Positions 36,739-46,545 of a DNA stretch of 64,000 nucleotides are shown here, in pieces. The position numbers and the translations under genes were made by a program. Positions within the stretch are counted from its first letter, which is position 1; each line of letters starts with the position of its first letter. Source of the DNA: Toxonevra muliebris (lineage: Eukaryota > Arthropoda > Insecta > Diptera > Pallopteridae); the NCBI GenBank assembly GCA_963691655.1, contig OY829326.1:55979776-56043775 (forward strand), in the 5' to 3' direction. The notes beneath the pieces are model-generated. The model saw only the letters and a program-made list of their open reading frames with translations, was not told the DNA's origin and searched no databases.

Positions 36739-38823
36739 AGCGCTAACAAAAAATAGCCTACTTGAATTTCTAAAGTTATGGCTATGGATTTGAAGGTTTA
36801 TACTTCTGCTTGATTTACAGAATTGAAGCTTTTCATACAAATAATTGGGGCTCTGTGTATAAATGAGCCTATGCAAAAAGATACAGTTCCTGACATCAAG
36901 GTATCCGAAGAGATCAAGACCAAGAATTTTCTTACTATAAACCGAGATATGTTCGAACTTTTTTACACCATATATGTAGCGAGCAGCATTGTTAAATGCA
37001 ACGAGAAGTTTGTGTGAAGACCTTGAGTCAAGTTTACTATAAACAACTTCCGAGTAGGTAATTATAGGCACTAGTAGTTGCAACACTAGTTTACGTTTAG
37101 TTTCACATGGTACAAATGCAGCAGCCATCCTAAGATTTCGCAGGACCACGTACGCTTTACTCACCACAGAGTTAATTTGATCATCACACGAAAGATATGA
37201 ATTAATAATAAATCCAAGGCTCCATACCTTATTAACGAACTTCAGCTCGATTCCATTGAGAACAATGGGGGGAATATCGGTGTGTAAGTAAGACGCTTGC
37301 GAGATAGGCAGAACAAATGATTTAATTGGATTTAATTTGAGCATGTTATCACTGGCCCACTTGCTAATTGTACATAAATCTTCATTTACTCGTGCACATA
37401 AATCCTCAACAAGACCTATAGGTCTAGATAAGTATATCTGGAGGTCATCAGCATAAGCATGCATGGAGATATGACGACAAACAGCAAAAATATCATTTAA
37501 AAACATAGTAAAAAGAAGCGGACCAAGAACAGAGCCTTGAGGCACACCTCTGTTTACTGTCTTGTACATCGAATAAGCATTACCAATCTTTACTCTTTGA
37601 GATCTACCTTCTTAATAGCTTTCCATCAACCGTACCGCAGTATCTGAGAATCCAAAGCATTGTTTCAACTTTCTGCAAAGCAGAGAGTGACTAACGCTAT
37701 CAAATGCTTTAGAGAAATCTAAGAGGCATAATAAAGTGAGATGACCCTTATCATATGGTGTTCTAATATCGTCCAGAATTTTTACAACAGCAGTGGAGCA
37801 ACTGTGTCCAGAGCGGAAACCAGACTGGAGAGGTGATAAAAGGCTAGACTCACTAAGGTTACTAGAAATCTGTTCAGCCATGAGTGATTCACAGACTTTG
37901 GATAGAGATGACAATATACTAATAGGGCGGAAATCAGCTGGTGTTGAGGCCATCGATATTTTTGCTATCGGAATAACTGTGGCCACTTTCCAAATTTCAG
38001 GGAAACGAGAGCTAGTGATGCAGTGATTAATAATGTGTGTCAGAGGACTGAGAAGGAGTGTTATGAGTTTTATAAATTTTATAGCAATACCATCTTCTCC
38101 GATAGCATTCGATCTAATTTTCTTTATGCAGCGAGCCACATCCGTTTCACACACAGCATCAAACTGGAACCCAGCAGGAGATTTGGTAGTATTCATATGA
38201 TCCGAGAACTTGGGTGAATTTGATTGAGAACCGCATACAAAGTAATCATTGAGTGCATTGGGATCAATCCCACACACACCGGATTTAAATTTACGCACAC
38301 CAATTTCCCTTAAATTAGACCATAATTGTTTAGGGGGTAATGAAGGATTCAGTTTGGATGTGAAGAACATCTTCTTTGACTGCTTAACAGTAGATGTAGC
38401 TTCATTCCTGGCTTTTTTATAATACTCTCGGTTTTGTTCTGTAGGATTTCTCTTCCATTTATTATAACTTTTATGACGCTTCTTTAAGGCTAGCCTCACC
38501 GAGTGCGTAAACCAAGGACAAGTGCTATTTGTAATACGGCACGCACGTAGGGGTACGTGGCTATCATATAGTTTAGAAATGTTTTCGAGAAAGTATTTTA
38601 ATTTATCATCAACTGAGGTAAAAAACCAACAGTCGGACCAATTTCTGTTAGATAAGTCATTATGCAGTGACGCGAAATCAATTGACTTGTAGTCTCTGTA
38701 AGTAAAAGTGTTTTCTGCGACAATTGGAGTAAGATCAATATTCAATGTACAGAAAATTAGATCGTGATCAGAGATGAAAGAGATTTGATCAAATAACAGC
38801 ACAGAGGAAACATCCGAAACCAC
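36739..38823 (-). pseudogene. Endonuclease end + RT of CR1/Jockey-type LINE (interrupted)
   Basis: A 403-codon frame (38823 to 37612) opens with the last endonuclease motif (FISDHDLIF; SDHD is the conserved C-terminal EEP-nuclease signature), followed by a linker rich in Lys/Arg (KKRHKSYNKWKRN). RT motifs follow: DFRPISILSSLSKV, LQSGFRSGHS and LLDFSKAFDSV (motif A). One in-frame TAA (37612-37614) follows MESY. The same frame then runs on through GRSQRVKIG, GVPQGSVLGPLLF (motif B) and the catalytic HAYADDLQIYLS (motif C), to VSAIRL, where the nested LINE interrupts it. There is no RNase H, in line with CR1/Jockey clades. The first two-thirds of the endonuclease and any ORF1 are absent. Only the single stop and the insertion clearly break it, so it is fairly young. 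Confidence 0.88.
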
Positions 38824-39064
38824 AATTTAAAATTATTGTCATATCAATATTACATTAAAATAATGTATTTCTTTTACATTTTTAATATGAAAATTGCATT
38901 CTTTTCACATCATTTATACATTTTTCAGTAATGTTATAATTACATTTTGTAATGTCAGTTTTGATATTTTTAATGTTGGCTAAATATTGTAAGCAATAAA
39001 TGTTATTTTTACAGCTGTTTCATGCCGTTTTGTTTTTTGAGTGTATACATATAAGTATGTCTTA
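38824..39064. other. AT-rich spacer
   Basis: Flank of the LINE and SINE insertions, with repeated TTACATTTT-like words but no gene. Bases 39053-39064 (AAGTATGTCTTA) form the left target duplication of the SINE. Confidence 0.5.
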
Positions 39065-39504
39065 CCATTATTGTTTGAAAGAGGGCGACTCGAAAGTCAG
39101 GCACTGCGACCTATAAGATCTATTAAACCAAAGCCCCAAGAAAGAAAGAAAGGCAGAGAGAAAGAAAGATAGATGAGAAACATACCCAAGCCGAGAATCG
39201 AACTCAGGTCTCGAGAGATAAGAGTCTGGCACTCTGCCACTAGACCACAGTGGCGATGGTAGAACCTACAGTTTAACGCCGATTCCGAACGGCTGTGTGG
39301 CAATTTTTTACCAGCTCGGCGGTTTTTCCGTTACCAACCAAGGTGTGTACTTGTACACATTCTTATAATTCTCATCCACTTCATATCGATAGCGAATATA
39401 AGAAGTTTATGAGAATTACCCTCCAGGCCAAGACGGGAATCGAACCAGCAAAGTGAATGTCTAGTCTAGTCTAGCACTATCCACTAGACAATCGAGGTCG
39501 TCAA
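39065..39504 (-). mobile_element. Dimeric tRNA-derived SINE with 12-bp target duplication
   Basis: On the minus strand the unit begins near 39502 with a tRNA-like head (TCTAGTGGATAG as A box, GGTTCGATTCCC as B box). A body of about 160 bases follows to about 39260, also found at 43490-43665. A second, different tRNA-like head comes next (39254-39187: GGTCTAGTGGCAGAG and GAGTTCGATTCTC), then a CTTT-rich linker, and a tail AGATCTTATAGGTCGCAGTG ending AAACAATAATGG. AAGTATGTCTTA (39053-39064) and AAGTATGTTTTA (39505-39516) flank the whole, which suggests that both halves inserted together. SINEs are transcribed by RNA polymerase III from the internal A and B boxes and are mobilised by a partner LINE. 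Confidence 0.75.
39187..39254 (-). promoter_or_regulatory. tRNA-like head B (internal Pol III A and B boxes)
   Basis: Reads GGTCTAGTGGCAGAG (A-box region) and GAGTTCGATTCTC (B box, with a GAG/CTC stem around TTCGATT). It is not a functional tRNA: the anticodon stem does not pair well and the sequence runs on without a tRNA 3' end. Tools may list it as a pseudo-tRNA. A truncated relative sits at 61066. Confidence 0.7.
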
Positions 39505-41830
39505 AAGTATGTTTTAAAAGTTGAATTCACTTCACGTTAATTAAATAGTTTTACTTCATGTTACACATTTCAACAATTAAGACAATTGTTGTTTTAACAA
39601 ATATTAAATTATATTTATTACAAGAATATTACTTTAATTTCAAAATATGCAAATGCAGGGATGAAGAATTTCAGTGAATGTTGACTTAGGTCGCTACACA
39701 TGTGAATTAAATTGCTGAAAAAATATACAAAAAAAAAAAAAAAAAAAAAAAGGAGACTCAAAAGCGTTCAACTTCAACCACGACAACAAGGAGATTCCTT
39801 TTCATTTTCAACGCCACACACACACAAATTAAACACACACACACATACCAGCGTGTATTTTCACATAACATTCCGTTTCATCTTGAATTTTATTTGAGTG
39901 GATTTTGTGCAATGCACGAGTATTTACAATAGTATACAAAAACATGGTTGCATGGTGGTTTCCTTTCGTTTTGACAGTTTCTCACACTCTTTTTCTCTCT
40001 ATCTCTCTTTTTTCTCCCTTTCTCTCTTTCTTTCCATATATGCTGTTTGTGTGTATTTAAATTCGGCGTTAGCGCGGCACAAACTTTTTTGGCTTTTGAT
40101 AAACTTATGCTAATTTAAAGTTTTCTACGAAAATGCTCAATGCAAATACAAAACGATGCAAGCTTCGAGGAAACCAAGTGTATGCAGGCATGCAGGCAGG
40201 AATAAACCAACAAAAAAAAAAAAAAAAAGAGAAGGTGCTGGAGTATGAAACAGTATTGAAGGGAATGCAAAAGCAAAATGACGCCAAAAGTGCTTGAGAA
40301 TATATGAAAGAATGAAAAAAGGAATGTATTTTATTTTATTTAAAATTAAAATAGCATTGCAAGCGGAGCGAAAAAGAAATGGGTGGGTGTGTTTGTATAG
40401 TAACAATTTGTGGTAGGAAAAGTTTTCAAGTAATTTATGCTCATGTGTTTGTGTAGAAGAAAGAGATAGCATGTGTGAGCTCTGTGGCGTTGATAAACAA
40501 AAGCTATAAACGAGTATGTGCAATAACAAATTTAAATAATTGAATCACTTGTAAATTTAAATTAAAAATTTAAACTTTTCCCCGCTTTAATGTATGTGAA
40601 TTTCGCATTACACAAACGCGATATCTTCAATTGCAACAACATCATCATCAACATCGGTTTGACAGCTGTCAAACAATCAACACAATTGTCAAATTTGTCA
40701 ACAATATTATTTATGGTATGTGAGTACTCAGAGACAACAACAATAGCAGCAGCGGGATGTTTCCGCATACATACCATATGTATGTATGTATGTCATTTAT
40801 ACGCTCAATTCTCAATTCTTCAATTACATTTTATGCACACTTGATGTGGCACACATGTACTTGTACTGGCACTCACTCGCATGTAAGTAAATCGCATTGA
40901 TGCCACTTTAAATCGTATGTCAACGTTGTCGTTGTCGTCATCGTTATCGTCATAGTCATCGTCATCTTATATGAACAACAAATGCTATATGTGTGGTCCA
41001 TTCTCTATGAACCAATAATGAACCACAAACAGCAAGCATTAACTCAACTGTCACATTTGACATATTACAATATTGTGCTCTATAGAGCGTCTCGCTTCTC
41101 AACGACTGCCTTGCCTCTCTTATTCTCCAAATCTTTCTTACTTCATGGTACTGTACTCGTGTTGCTGTAGGCAATAATTGTCAAATCATTCATGCACGAT
41201 TCATTGCATTCTTCAGCTGACAGCTTCAACAATTACAACAACAATAGTAAAGCATAAAGATCACCAACAACAATTATAAAAATTTGCACACACGCATTAT
41301 TGTTGTGGTTGTTGTTGTTGTTGGTATTGTTGATGGTTTTATGCTTAACCCACGCACTCATTTCTCTCGTCATAATCATCTTTCGCTAGTTTACAGTTAC
41401 TTTTATAACATAGGAATATTTGTTGTTGCTGTTGGGCTTTTTTTCTTTTTTTTTTATTATCTCTCCTAAACTATTTTGGTTTTAGAAAATAAAAATATAA
41501 ATAATAAAAAGAAAACAAAAACAAAAACTCAACTGTCAAATCGCATTTATCGCTCTTTCTTATTGCGTTGATCGATTGTTTTTATTGTAGTGTAAGTGTG
41601 TGTGTTGTGTGCATATGTATTGTGTGTGTGTTCAAAGCAAAAAATAAAGATACAATTTGATAAAAAAATTTATTGACTATAATGCTTCATTCATTCATTC
41701 AATTTCGCCAAACGACGCGACAATATGACACTGACGACACGACGTCACACAATTGTCAATTGAATGGAAAAAATTGTTGACATTCATGTGTTTCTTGCAG
41801 AAATCGTTGCATATGTATGTGTGTATAAAT
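39505..41830. other. AT-rich stretch with simple repeats
   Basis: A runs at about 39727-39750 and 40210-40227, CA runs near 39818-39846, CT-rich sequence at 39990-40032, TATGTATGTATG at about 40778-40791, a GTCATCGTTATCGTC run at 40922-40972 and TTGTTGTTG at about 41304-41325. Overlapping frames at 40137-40529, 40562-40844 and 40962-41174 lie on both strands and have no family signature. No host exon could be supported. Confidence 0.45.
40922..40972. repeat. CGTNRT-type trinucleotide-like repeat
   Basis: GTTGTCGTTGTCGTCATCG and GTCATAGTCATCGTCATC follow one another as an imperfect three-base-periodic run. It probably arose by slippage. Confidence 0.7.
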
Positions 41831-42375
41831 ACCCAACGGGAAAGGAAGCCCTTCTTTACCTACACTGGAGCGCTCCTTTGCCAGCAGCAAGCGTGCTCCC
41901 TCTTTATAGTACAGCAAATAACCTTTTGCCATTGTATGTCATAGGAAGTAAGCGCTGACATCAAGCTTTCTAGAAGCGGTGAAAGATCGCTCCTAAGAAG
42001 CGAAAAAGGAGCGCTTTTGGGAAGCGATTTAGGAAGAACAATCCTGCATGCTCTTTCCTTTTTTTTATTAACTACATATATTTATTTTTCTTTATATATT
42101 ATATATGAATACATATATGTAAATATAACATTCATAAAATTCAAAATTATGGATCACCAAACATTGGTGTTTAATGACCAACGAAAATGTACCAATACCA
42201 AATCAATGCTTCCCTTAGCCTTCCTTGGAACCACTCTTTCGAATACTCGATAGCGCTTTCAGGAAACTTAATGTTAGCGCTTCCAAATTTTCTATATTAC
42301 TAGCTTCAATGAGAGCACAAAGAGAGCGCTAGCAAAGAACTTTTTTGGGTAACGCTCCAAATTTTCCAGTTGGGT
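41831..42375. mobile_element. ACCCAAC-ended MITE, 545 bp
   Basis: The left end ACCCAACGGGAAA and the complement of the right end ACCCAACTGGAAA form 13-base inverted repeats with one difference. The flanks ATAAAT (41825-41830) and ATAAAA (42376-42381) could be a 6-base target duplication with one change. Inside, AGCGCTCC/GGAGCGCT words recur near both ends (41870-42020 and 42250-42355), like subterminal binding sites. The internal 63-78 codon frames have no transposase signature. The superfamily is not determined. Confidence 0.7.
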
Positions 42376-43420
42376 ATAAAAGCAGCAGGGTGAACATTAC
42401 AAAATTTAGCGTAAACTTTTTGTTTCGTATTTAATTTGATTGAAATGATATGAATCTGACATTTAGCACATGTGAGCAAAACATTTTGCTCTATTATTTG
42501 TAAGTAACGATAACAATTGAATTTTTGGTATTATTTACATGTTTTAAATTACAAATATATATGAGGATATAGGATATGTATTTTAAAAGTGGAAATAAAT
42601 AATACACTAAGATGGTGAGTGATCTCAACGCATCTTATATAGATATCATGAATGGATTAAGCTAACCGTATATTCAGAATAACCTAGAACAGAATAGCGT
42701 AGGTCAGCGTAGCACAGAGCTGTTTAATACAGAAAGCTGCTCAATGCTCTATCGCCTTTGACCTAGAACTATATGTTATATTTTGGCGTTTAGAATCAGT
42801 GGTTCCAATTATGTGGAAATTATTTACATATCAATGGAATAGTGGAACATATAAAAACTTGCACTTTTTTATTGTATTGTTTTATTGCATAGTTTATTTC
42901 AGTTTATAGTTTATTCTTTCTAAATTGAAATTGTAAAATAATATCAATATTAGGCGATGTAGACGTGCAAACAGCGAAGACATTTTAAAAACCCATGGAA
43001 TATAAAAACGAAAACTTTTATAATGAAGTAAACAACAATGCGTAAAGTATTTTATTACATCATGTGACGAGTGCAGAAGGTACTCATTTTAGTTTTTTGG
43101 CTATTCGGATTGGCAAGAAAAGTTATTTTGAAAAATATTTCCTGTTATTTTGCATAATGAAATATTAATAAAAAAAAAGTTTAAAAAACTGTTTGCTCCA
43201 CTTGTAAAAAAAATGTGGAGTAAACGTTTAATCAAATGAACTTAATCAATATAAAAATTAGAAATCGTATGTAAATTTTAAAATTTCATAGAGAGATCAT
43301 GCAAAGAATTTTTCTCTGGTGGAACAAACAGGTGAATCAGTTAGATGCCTGCTCTCTTATTTTACATGACACGGTTGCATTTTGCCTTACTTTGAAATGT
43401 ATTCCTAAAATATTCTGCTA
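42376..43420. other. AT-rich stretch, no gene seen
   Basis: The motif AGCGTAG/GACCATAG at 42690-42730 recurs loosely near 46003-46035, but no element borders were seen. A TATAAAA word just right of 42375 is likely chance. 43407-43420 is the left target duplication of the next SINE. Confidence 0.45.
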
Positions 43421-43742
43421 GGTTAGGTTAGGTTGGAGTGGCTGTCGAGAGACACACTTAGGCCTGAACGGCCCATTGTGATACCACATAGTTGGACCTA
43501 CAGTTTAACGCCGATTCCGAACGGCGGTGTGGCAATTTTTTATCGGCTTGGTGGTTTTGCCATTACCAACCAATGTGTGTACTTGTACACTATCTTATAA
43601 TTCTCATACACTTCATATTGATAGTGAATATAAGAAAGTAATGAAAATTAACCGCCAGACGAAGACGGGAATCGAACCCGAACCTCCCACATGAAAGTCT
43701 AGTGCACTATCCACTAGGCTATCGAGGTCGTCAAAAAAAAAA
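43421..43742 (-). mobile_element. tRNA-derived SINE (head A) with CCTAA tail and target duplication
   Basis: On the minus strand it starts near 43732 with GACGACCTCGATAGCC. It has A box TAGCCTAGTGGATAG and B box GGTTCGATTCCC (CGGG/CCCG stem), then the same body as the 39265-39502 unit (TGTACAAGTACACA, GGTTGGTAA, GGCGTTAAACTGTAGGT). It ends with a tail not present there (GTGGTATCACAATGGGCC, then CCTAACCTAACCT at 43421-43440). AAAATATTCTGCTA flanks it at 43407-43420 and 43743-43756. The same head and body therefore occur with two different 3' ends in this window. Confidence 0.8.
43665..43732 (-). promoter_or_regulatory. tRNA-like head A (internal Pol III A and B boxes)
   Basis: TAGCCTAGTGG matches the A-box consensus TRGYNNANNNG and GGTTCGATTCC the B-box consensus GGTTCGANNCC. 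The T arm pairs perfectly (CGGG with CCCG) and about five acceptor-like pairs form (GACGA with TCGTC). The anticodon arm is degraded, so it should not be read as an active tRNA gene. Confidence 0.75.
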
Positions 43743-43756
43743 AAAATATTCTGCTA

Positions 43757-45124
43757 TGTCCTATGCTATGTTGAGCTCCAAGAATATACAGAGAATGGAC
43801 TCTTATTTTAAAACGTCAAAACTGTCAACAAATTTTAATTTTTTATGTTGACACATACTGTACGTGTGAATTCACATAACGTTGTTGTTGTTTGCCTTAT
43901 GAAATTGCGAAGGATGGTGAAATATTAAACAGCTGCTTAATAAATGAAAATTTCATGTAAATGTAAATTTTACATTCAATTTACTTTAAATAAGCTTATT
44001 AAATTGCGTGGGCCTGTGAATTCCACTTCAGGCGATAAATTTGCTGAGGATGCTGTCAATAATGAAGCAAACGACATTTGGGTTTGGATATTCGCCCTAG
44101 TATGTAGTTAATTTCCATGATTCTATTTGCCGGTGTAAGATTGTGAATTGTATATAAAATGCGTACTCTTCCGTTATAGTCGACGTTGCTAAAGACTTGA
44201 AAGCTATTATGAATGCTGTAATTATAGAAGAGAAATGTTATTAAGTAAAGCTGCATTGAACAATACATTAAAATAAAAAGTTTTAAATGTAAAAGATATT
44301 CGAAATATGTAATTGATTATAAAATTAGATCACAGATTGATATGTGGCAATTGGCAACGTCACGATATGCTACAATACGCAAAATTGAACCTTAACACAT
44401 CATTTTTCGTTTTAAGATTTAATTAATGGATTTTTTTTATTCATATTTATGGTATTCTAAAAATTCAAACAGTATGTAGACAGATTACAGATATTCCTCA
44501 TTAATAAATCAGCAACAATCAAAATATTTTGCTAAAAAAAAAAAAAAAATCAAATACTAACAAGAAGTTGTCACTTCACAATCACTTATGGCTAAAATGT
44601 TACACTTAACAAACGTCAACGCTTCATAGAATCATAGAACAAAGAAAAGAGTTCATACAACTTAGTAGTAGAAGTAATAATAGTTGAAGTAAAATACAAT
44701 TATTATTTGTTTTTTTATTACACTTTTTCCAACCACACTTCAAATTCATTACGAGCAATTGTTGCACACTTTTGTTTTGTAACCAAAAATTGAAAAAACC
44801 ATACCCAAAAAATGACGACAGAAAGGAAGGAAATGAAAAACTAATGGCAAAGCCAAGCGGAGTGAAACAGAAAAAGAGAGAAAAAGATTGTGAAACAAAT
44901 AAAAGTTAAAAAACTATGCTTGGTGTATGAAAAACTTTTCTCTCTTTCTATTTGATATTTTTTTTATCTTTGCGTGACAATGAATTGCAATTAAAACTTT
45001 TACCCAAAAAATACTAGAAAAAAAAAGTTTTTAGTGTTTTATTTTCTATGTATAGGTATAAATTTTTTGCATTGTCGCACTCAGTTGCACTAACACAAAT
45101 TGTCTCTATGTTTTTATAGTTGCT
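43757..45124. other. AT-rich stretch, no gene seen
   Basis: Includes an A run near 44535-44549 and purine-rich sequence at 44820-44890. The 70-codon minus frame at 44056-44268 has no recognisable domain. Confidence 0.45.
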
Positions 45125-45682
45125 TCAACATCGCACACTTACACAAGCAATTTCCTTCAAGTTTTTACTTCTGCTACAATATCTTTTTCTTCTTCTTCTT
45201 TTTCTTCTTTTACTCAGTGTAAATGGTGCGGCAAAGATGATGACTTCAACGTTGTCATAGTTGTAGACACATTTACAGCTTGCTCCTTTGGTTTTGATGG
45301 AAGTTTTTCTTCTACTTCCAGTTCTACTTCTCTCCTTTACCGTAACTGCGACACTTTTCCACGTGTCAATTTCAATTGTCAGCATTCGTGGTTTCAAACT
45401 AATTTTTGTAATAATTTTTTTTTGGGTTTCACGTGGGTATTTCAATTTGATTGTTTTTTTCTTTTCTTTTTGTTGACGTGAAATGTTTTTATGAAAATTA
45501 AGCGGAAAATTCGTAGTTTTATCGCCGTCATGCTTCATTTTGAGATTTGTGGAAGCAAAAAATAAAAAGAGGAGAAAAAGAAACTCTAAAGAAGAAAAGT
45601 TAAGTGAAGTTTTCCTTTCCGTTAAACAATTTTCGTTTACTTCTTTTGTGTTAATCGTAATAATAGAATAAAGTTTTTTCAA
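45125..45682 (-). CDS. Unassigned 185-codon open frame (doubtful)
   Basis: This is the longest open frame outside recognisable transposon or simple-repeat sequence. Reading from 45682 it has a hydrophobic stretch LEFLFLLFLFFAS around residues 33-45, then a Lys/Arg-rich remainder with RKTSIKTKGASCKC and a very basic KRRKRRRRKR run. The basic run comes from TTCTTCTTC-type repetition at 45185-45215 and may be an artefact. Hydrophobic then basic text in AT-rich DNA can arise by chance, and I recognise no family. Codon use looks like the non-coding background. It could be an exon of a real gene or nothing at all; I lean towards nothing. Confidence 0.15.
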   Translation of the reverse strand: MKKLYSIITINTKEVNENCLTERKTSLNFSSLEFLFLLFLFFASTNLKMKHDGDKTTNFPLNFHKNISRQQKEKKKTIKLKYPRETQKKIITKISLKPRMLTIEIDTWKSVAVTVKERSRTGSRRKTSIKTKGASCKCVYNYDNVEVIIFAAPFTLSKRRKRRRRKRYCSRSKNLKEIACVSVRC

Positions 45683-46103
45683 TAATTATTTTTGTCTGTT
45701 TTTGAAGTTATAAGTTAATTGAAAATAAATTTTATTGATTTCCTTGTCTGTCTGTAGTTTTTGAATAGAGAATTTTGTGAATGGAAAGTTTCTGTATAAA
45801 TATTGATTAGTTTATCTATTTGCGTAATAATAACGATGTTGGGATATGAAGTTCTAACAAAAAGGGGAGAAAAGTAATAGAAATTCATTTAAAAACCATC
45901 ACCGTATGCTGTGAAATAGAAAGTCTTGTAATCTTTAGTAGTTAGCTTTAGTACTACATACATAGTATTCTCTAACTAGATTTATGTTAACCGCACATTG
46001 AGCGTAGCCTACCATAGCAGACCATAGATTAAGATAGGCCAACAAGCAAAGAAATTTACATCACACAATGTTATACTAAACACCACATATTGAACGCATA
46101 GGG
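45683..46103. other. AT-rich stretch, no gene seen
   Basis: Unassigned sequence to the left of the GA tract. CGTAGCCTACCATAGCAGACC at its right end resembles sequence near 42690-42730. Confidence 0.45.
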
Positions 46104-46545
46104 AGAAAAGAGAGAGAGGAAGAGAGAGAGAGGAAGATAGAGAGAGAGAGGAAAAAGAGAGAGAGGAAGAGAGAGAGGAAGAGAGGAAGGAGAGAGAGAG
46201 AGGAAGAAGAGAGAGAGGAAGAAGAGAGAGAAAGGAAGAAGAGAGAGAGAGAGAGGAAAAGAGAGAGGCAGAGAGAGATTAAGAGAGGAAAAGAAAGAGA
46301 GAGAGAGAAAGGGACAGAAAGAGATAGAGAGGACGAGAGAGAGGCAGAGGAGAGAGAGGACAAGATAGAGAGGAAGAGGGAGAGAGGAAGAGAAAGAGAG
46401 GAAGAGAAAGAGAGGAAGAGAAAGGGAGAAAGAGAGAGTGAAAGAGAGAGAGAAAAAGAGAGAAAAAGAGTGAGAGAGAGGAAGAGAGAGACAGGCAGAG
46501 AGAGAGAGAGAAGCAAAGAGAGAGAGAGGAAGAGAGAGGGAAATA
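46104..46545. repeat. GA-rich polypurine tract, about 440 bp
   Basis: Almost pure purine on the plus strand: GAGAGAGGAAGA-type units with only rare C or T. The three overlapping minus-strand frames (up to 199 codons, all Leu/Ser/Pro/Phe) are translation of this repeat and are not genes. Such polypurine/polypyrimidine tracts can form triplex DNA and bind GAGA-type factors; that is general knowledge, not shown here. Confidence 0.95.

Larger units (their letters stand above)
34138..38823 (-). mobile_element. CR1/Jockey-type LINE, 5'-truncated, split by a nested LINE
   Basis: The element runs on the minus strand from a truncated 5' end at about 38823 to a TAA-type tail at about 34138-34165. Its coding part is 36739-38823 followed, on the far side of the nested LOA-like insertion, by 34494 down to the stop at 34418-34420. 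The 3' UTR is about 34166-34417. Removing the insert restores a continuous frame. The CR1/Jockey label rests on the absence of RNase H, the GVPQGSVLGPLLF motif and the LWNSLP C terminus. No clear outer target duplication was found. Confidence 0.8.

Noticed and set aside
42366..42385. TATAAAA followed by a GC-richer stretch, a possible core promoter
   Set aside because: It overlaps the border of the ACCCAAC MITE and no downstream gene is present.
43665..43732. Candidate tRNA gene on the minus strand
   Set aside because: A and B boxes and the T arm are good, but the anticodon arm is degraded and the sequence is the head of a repeated SINE.
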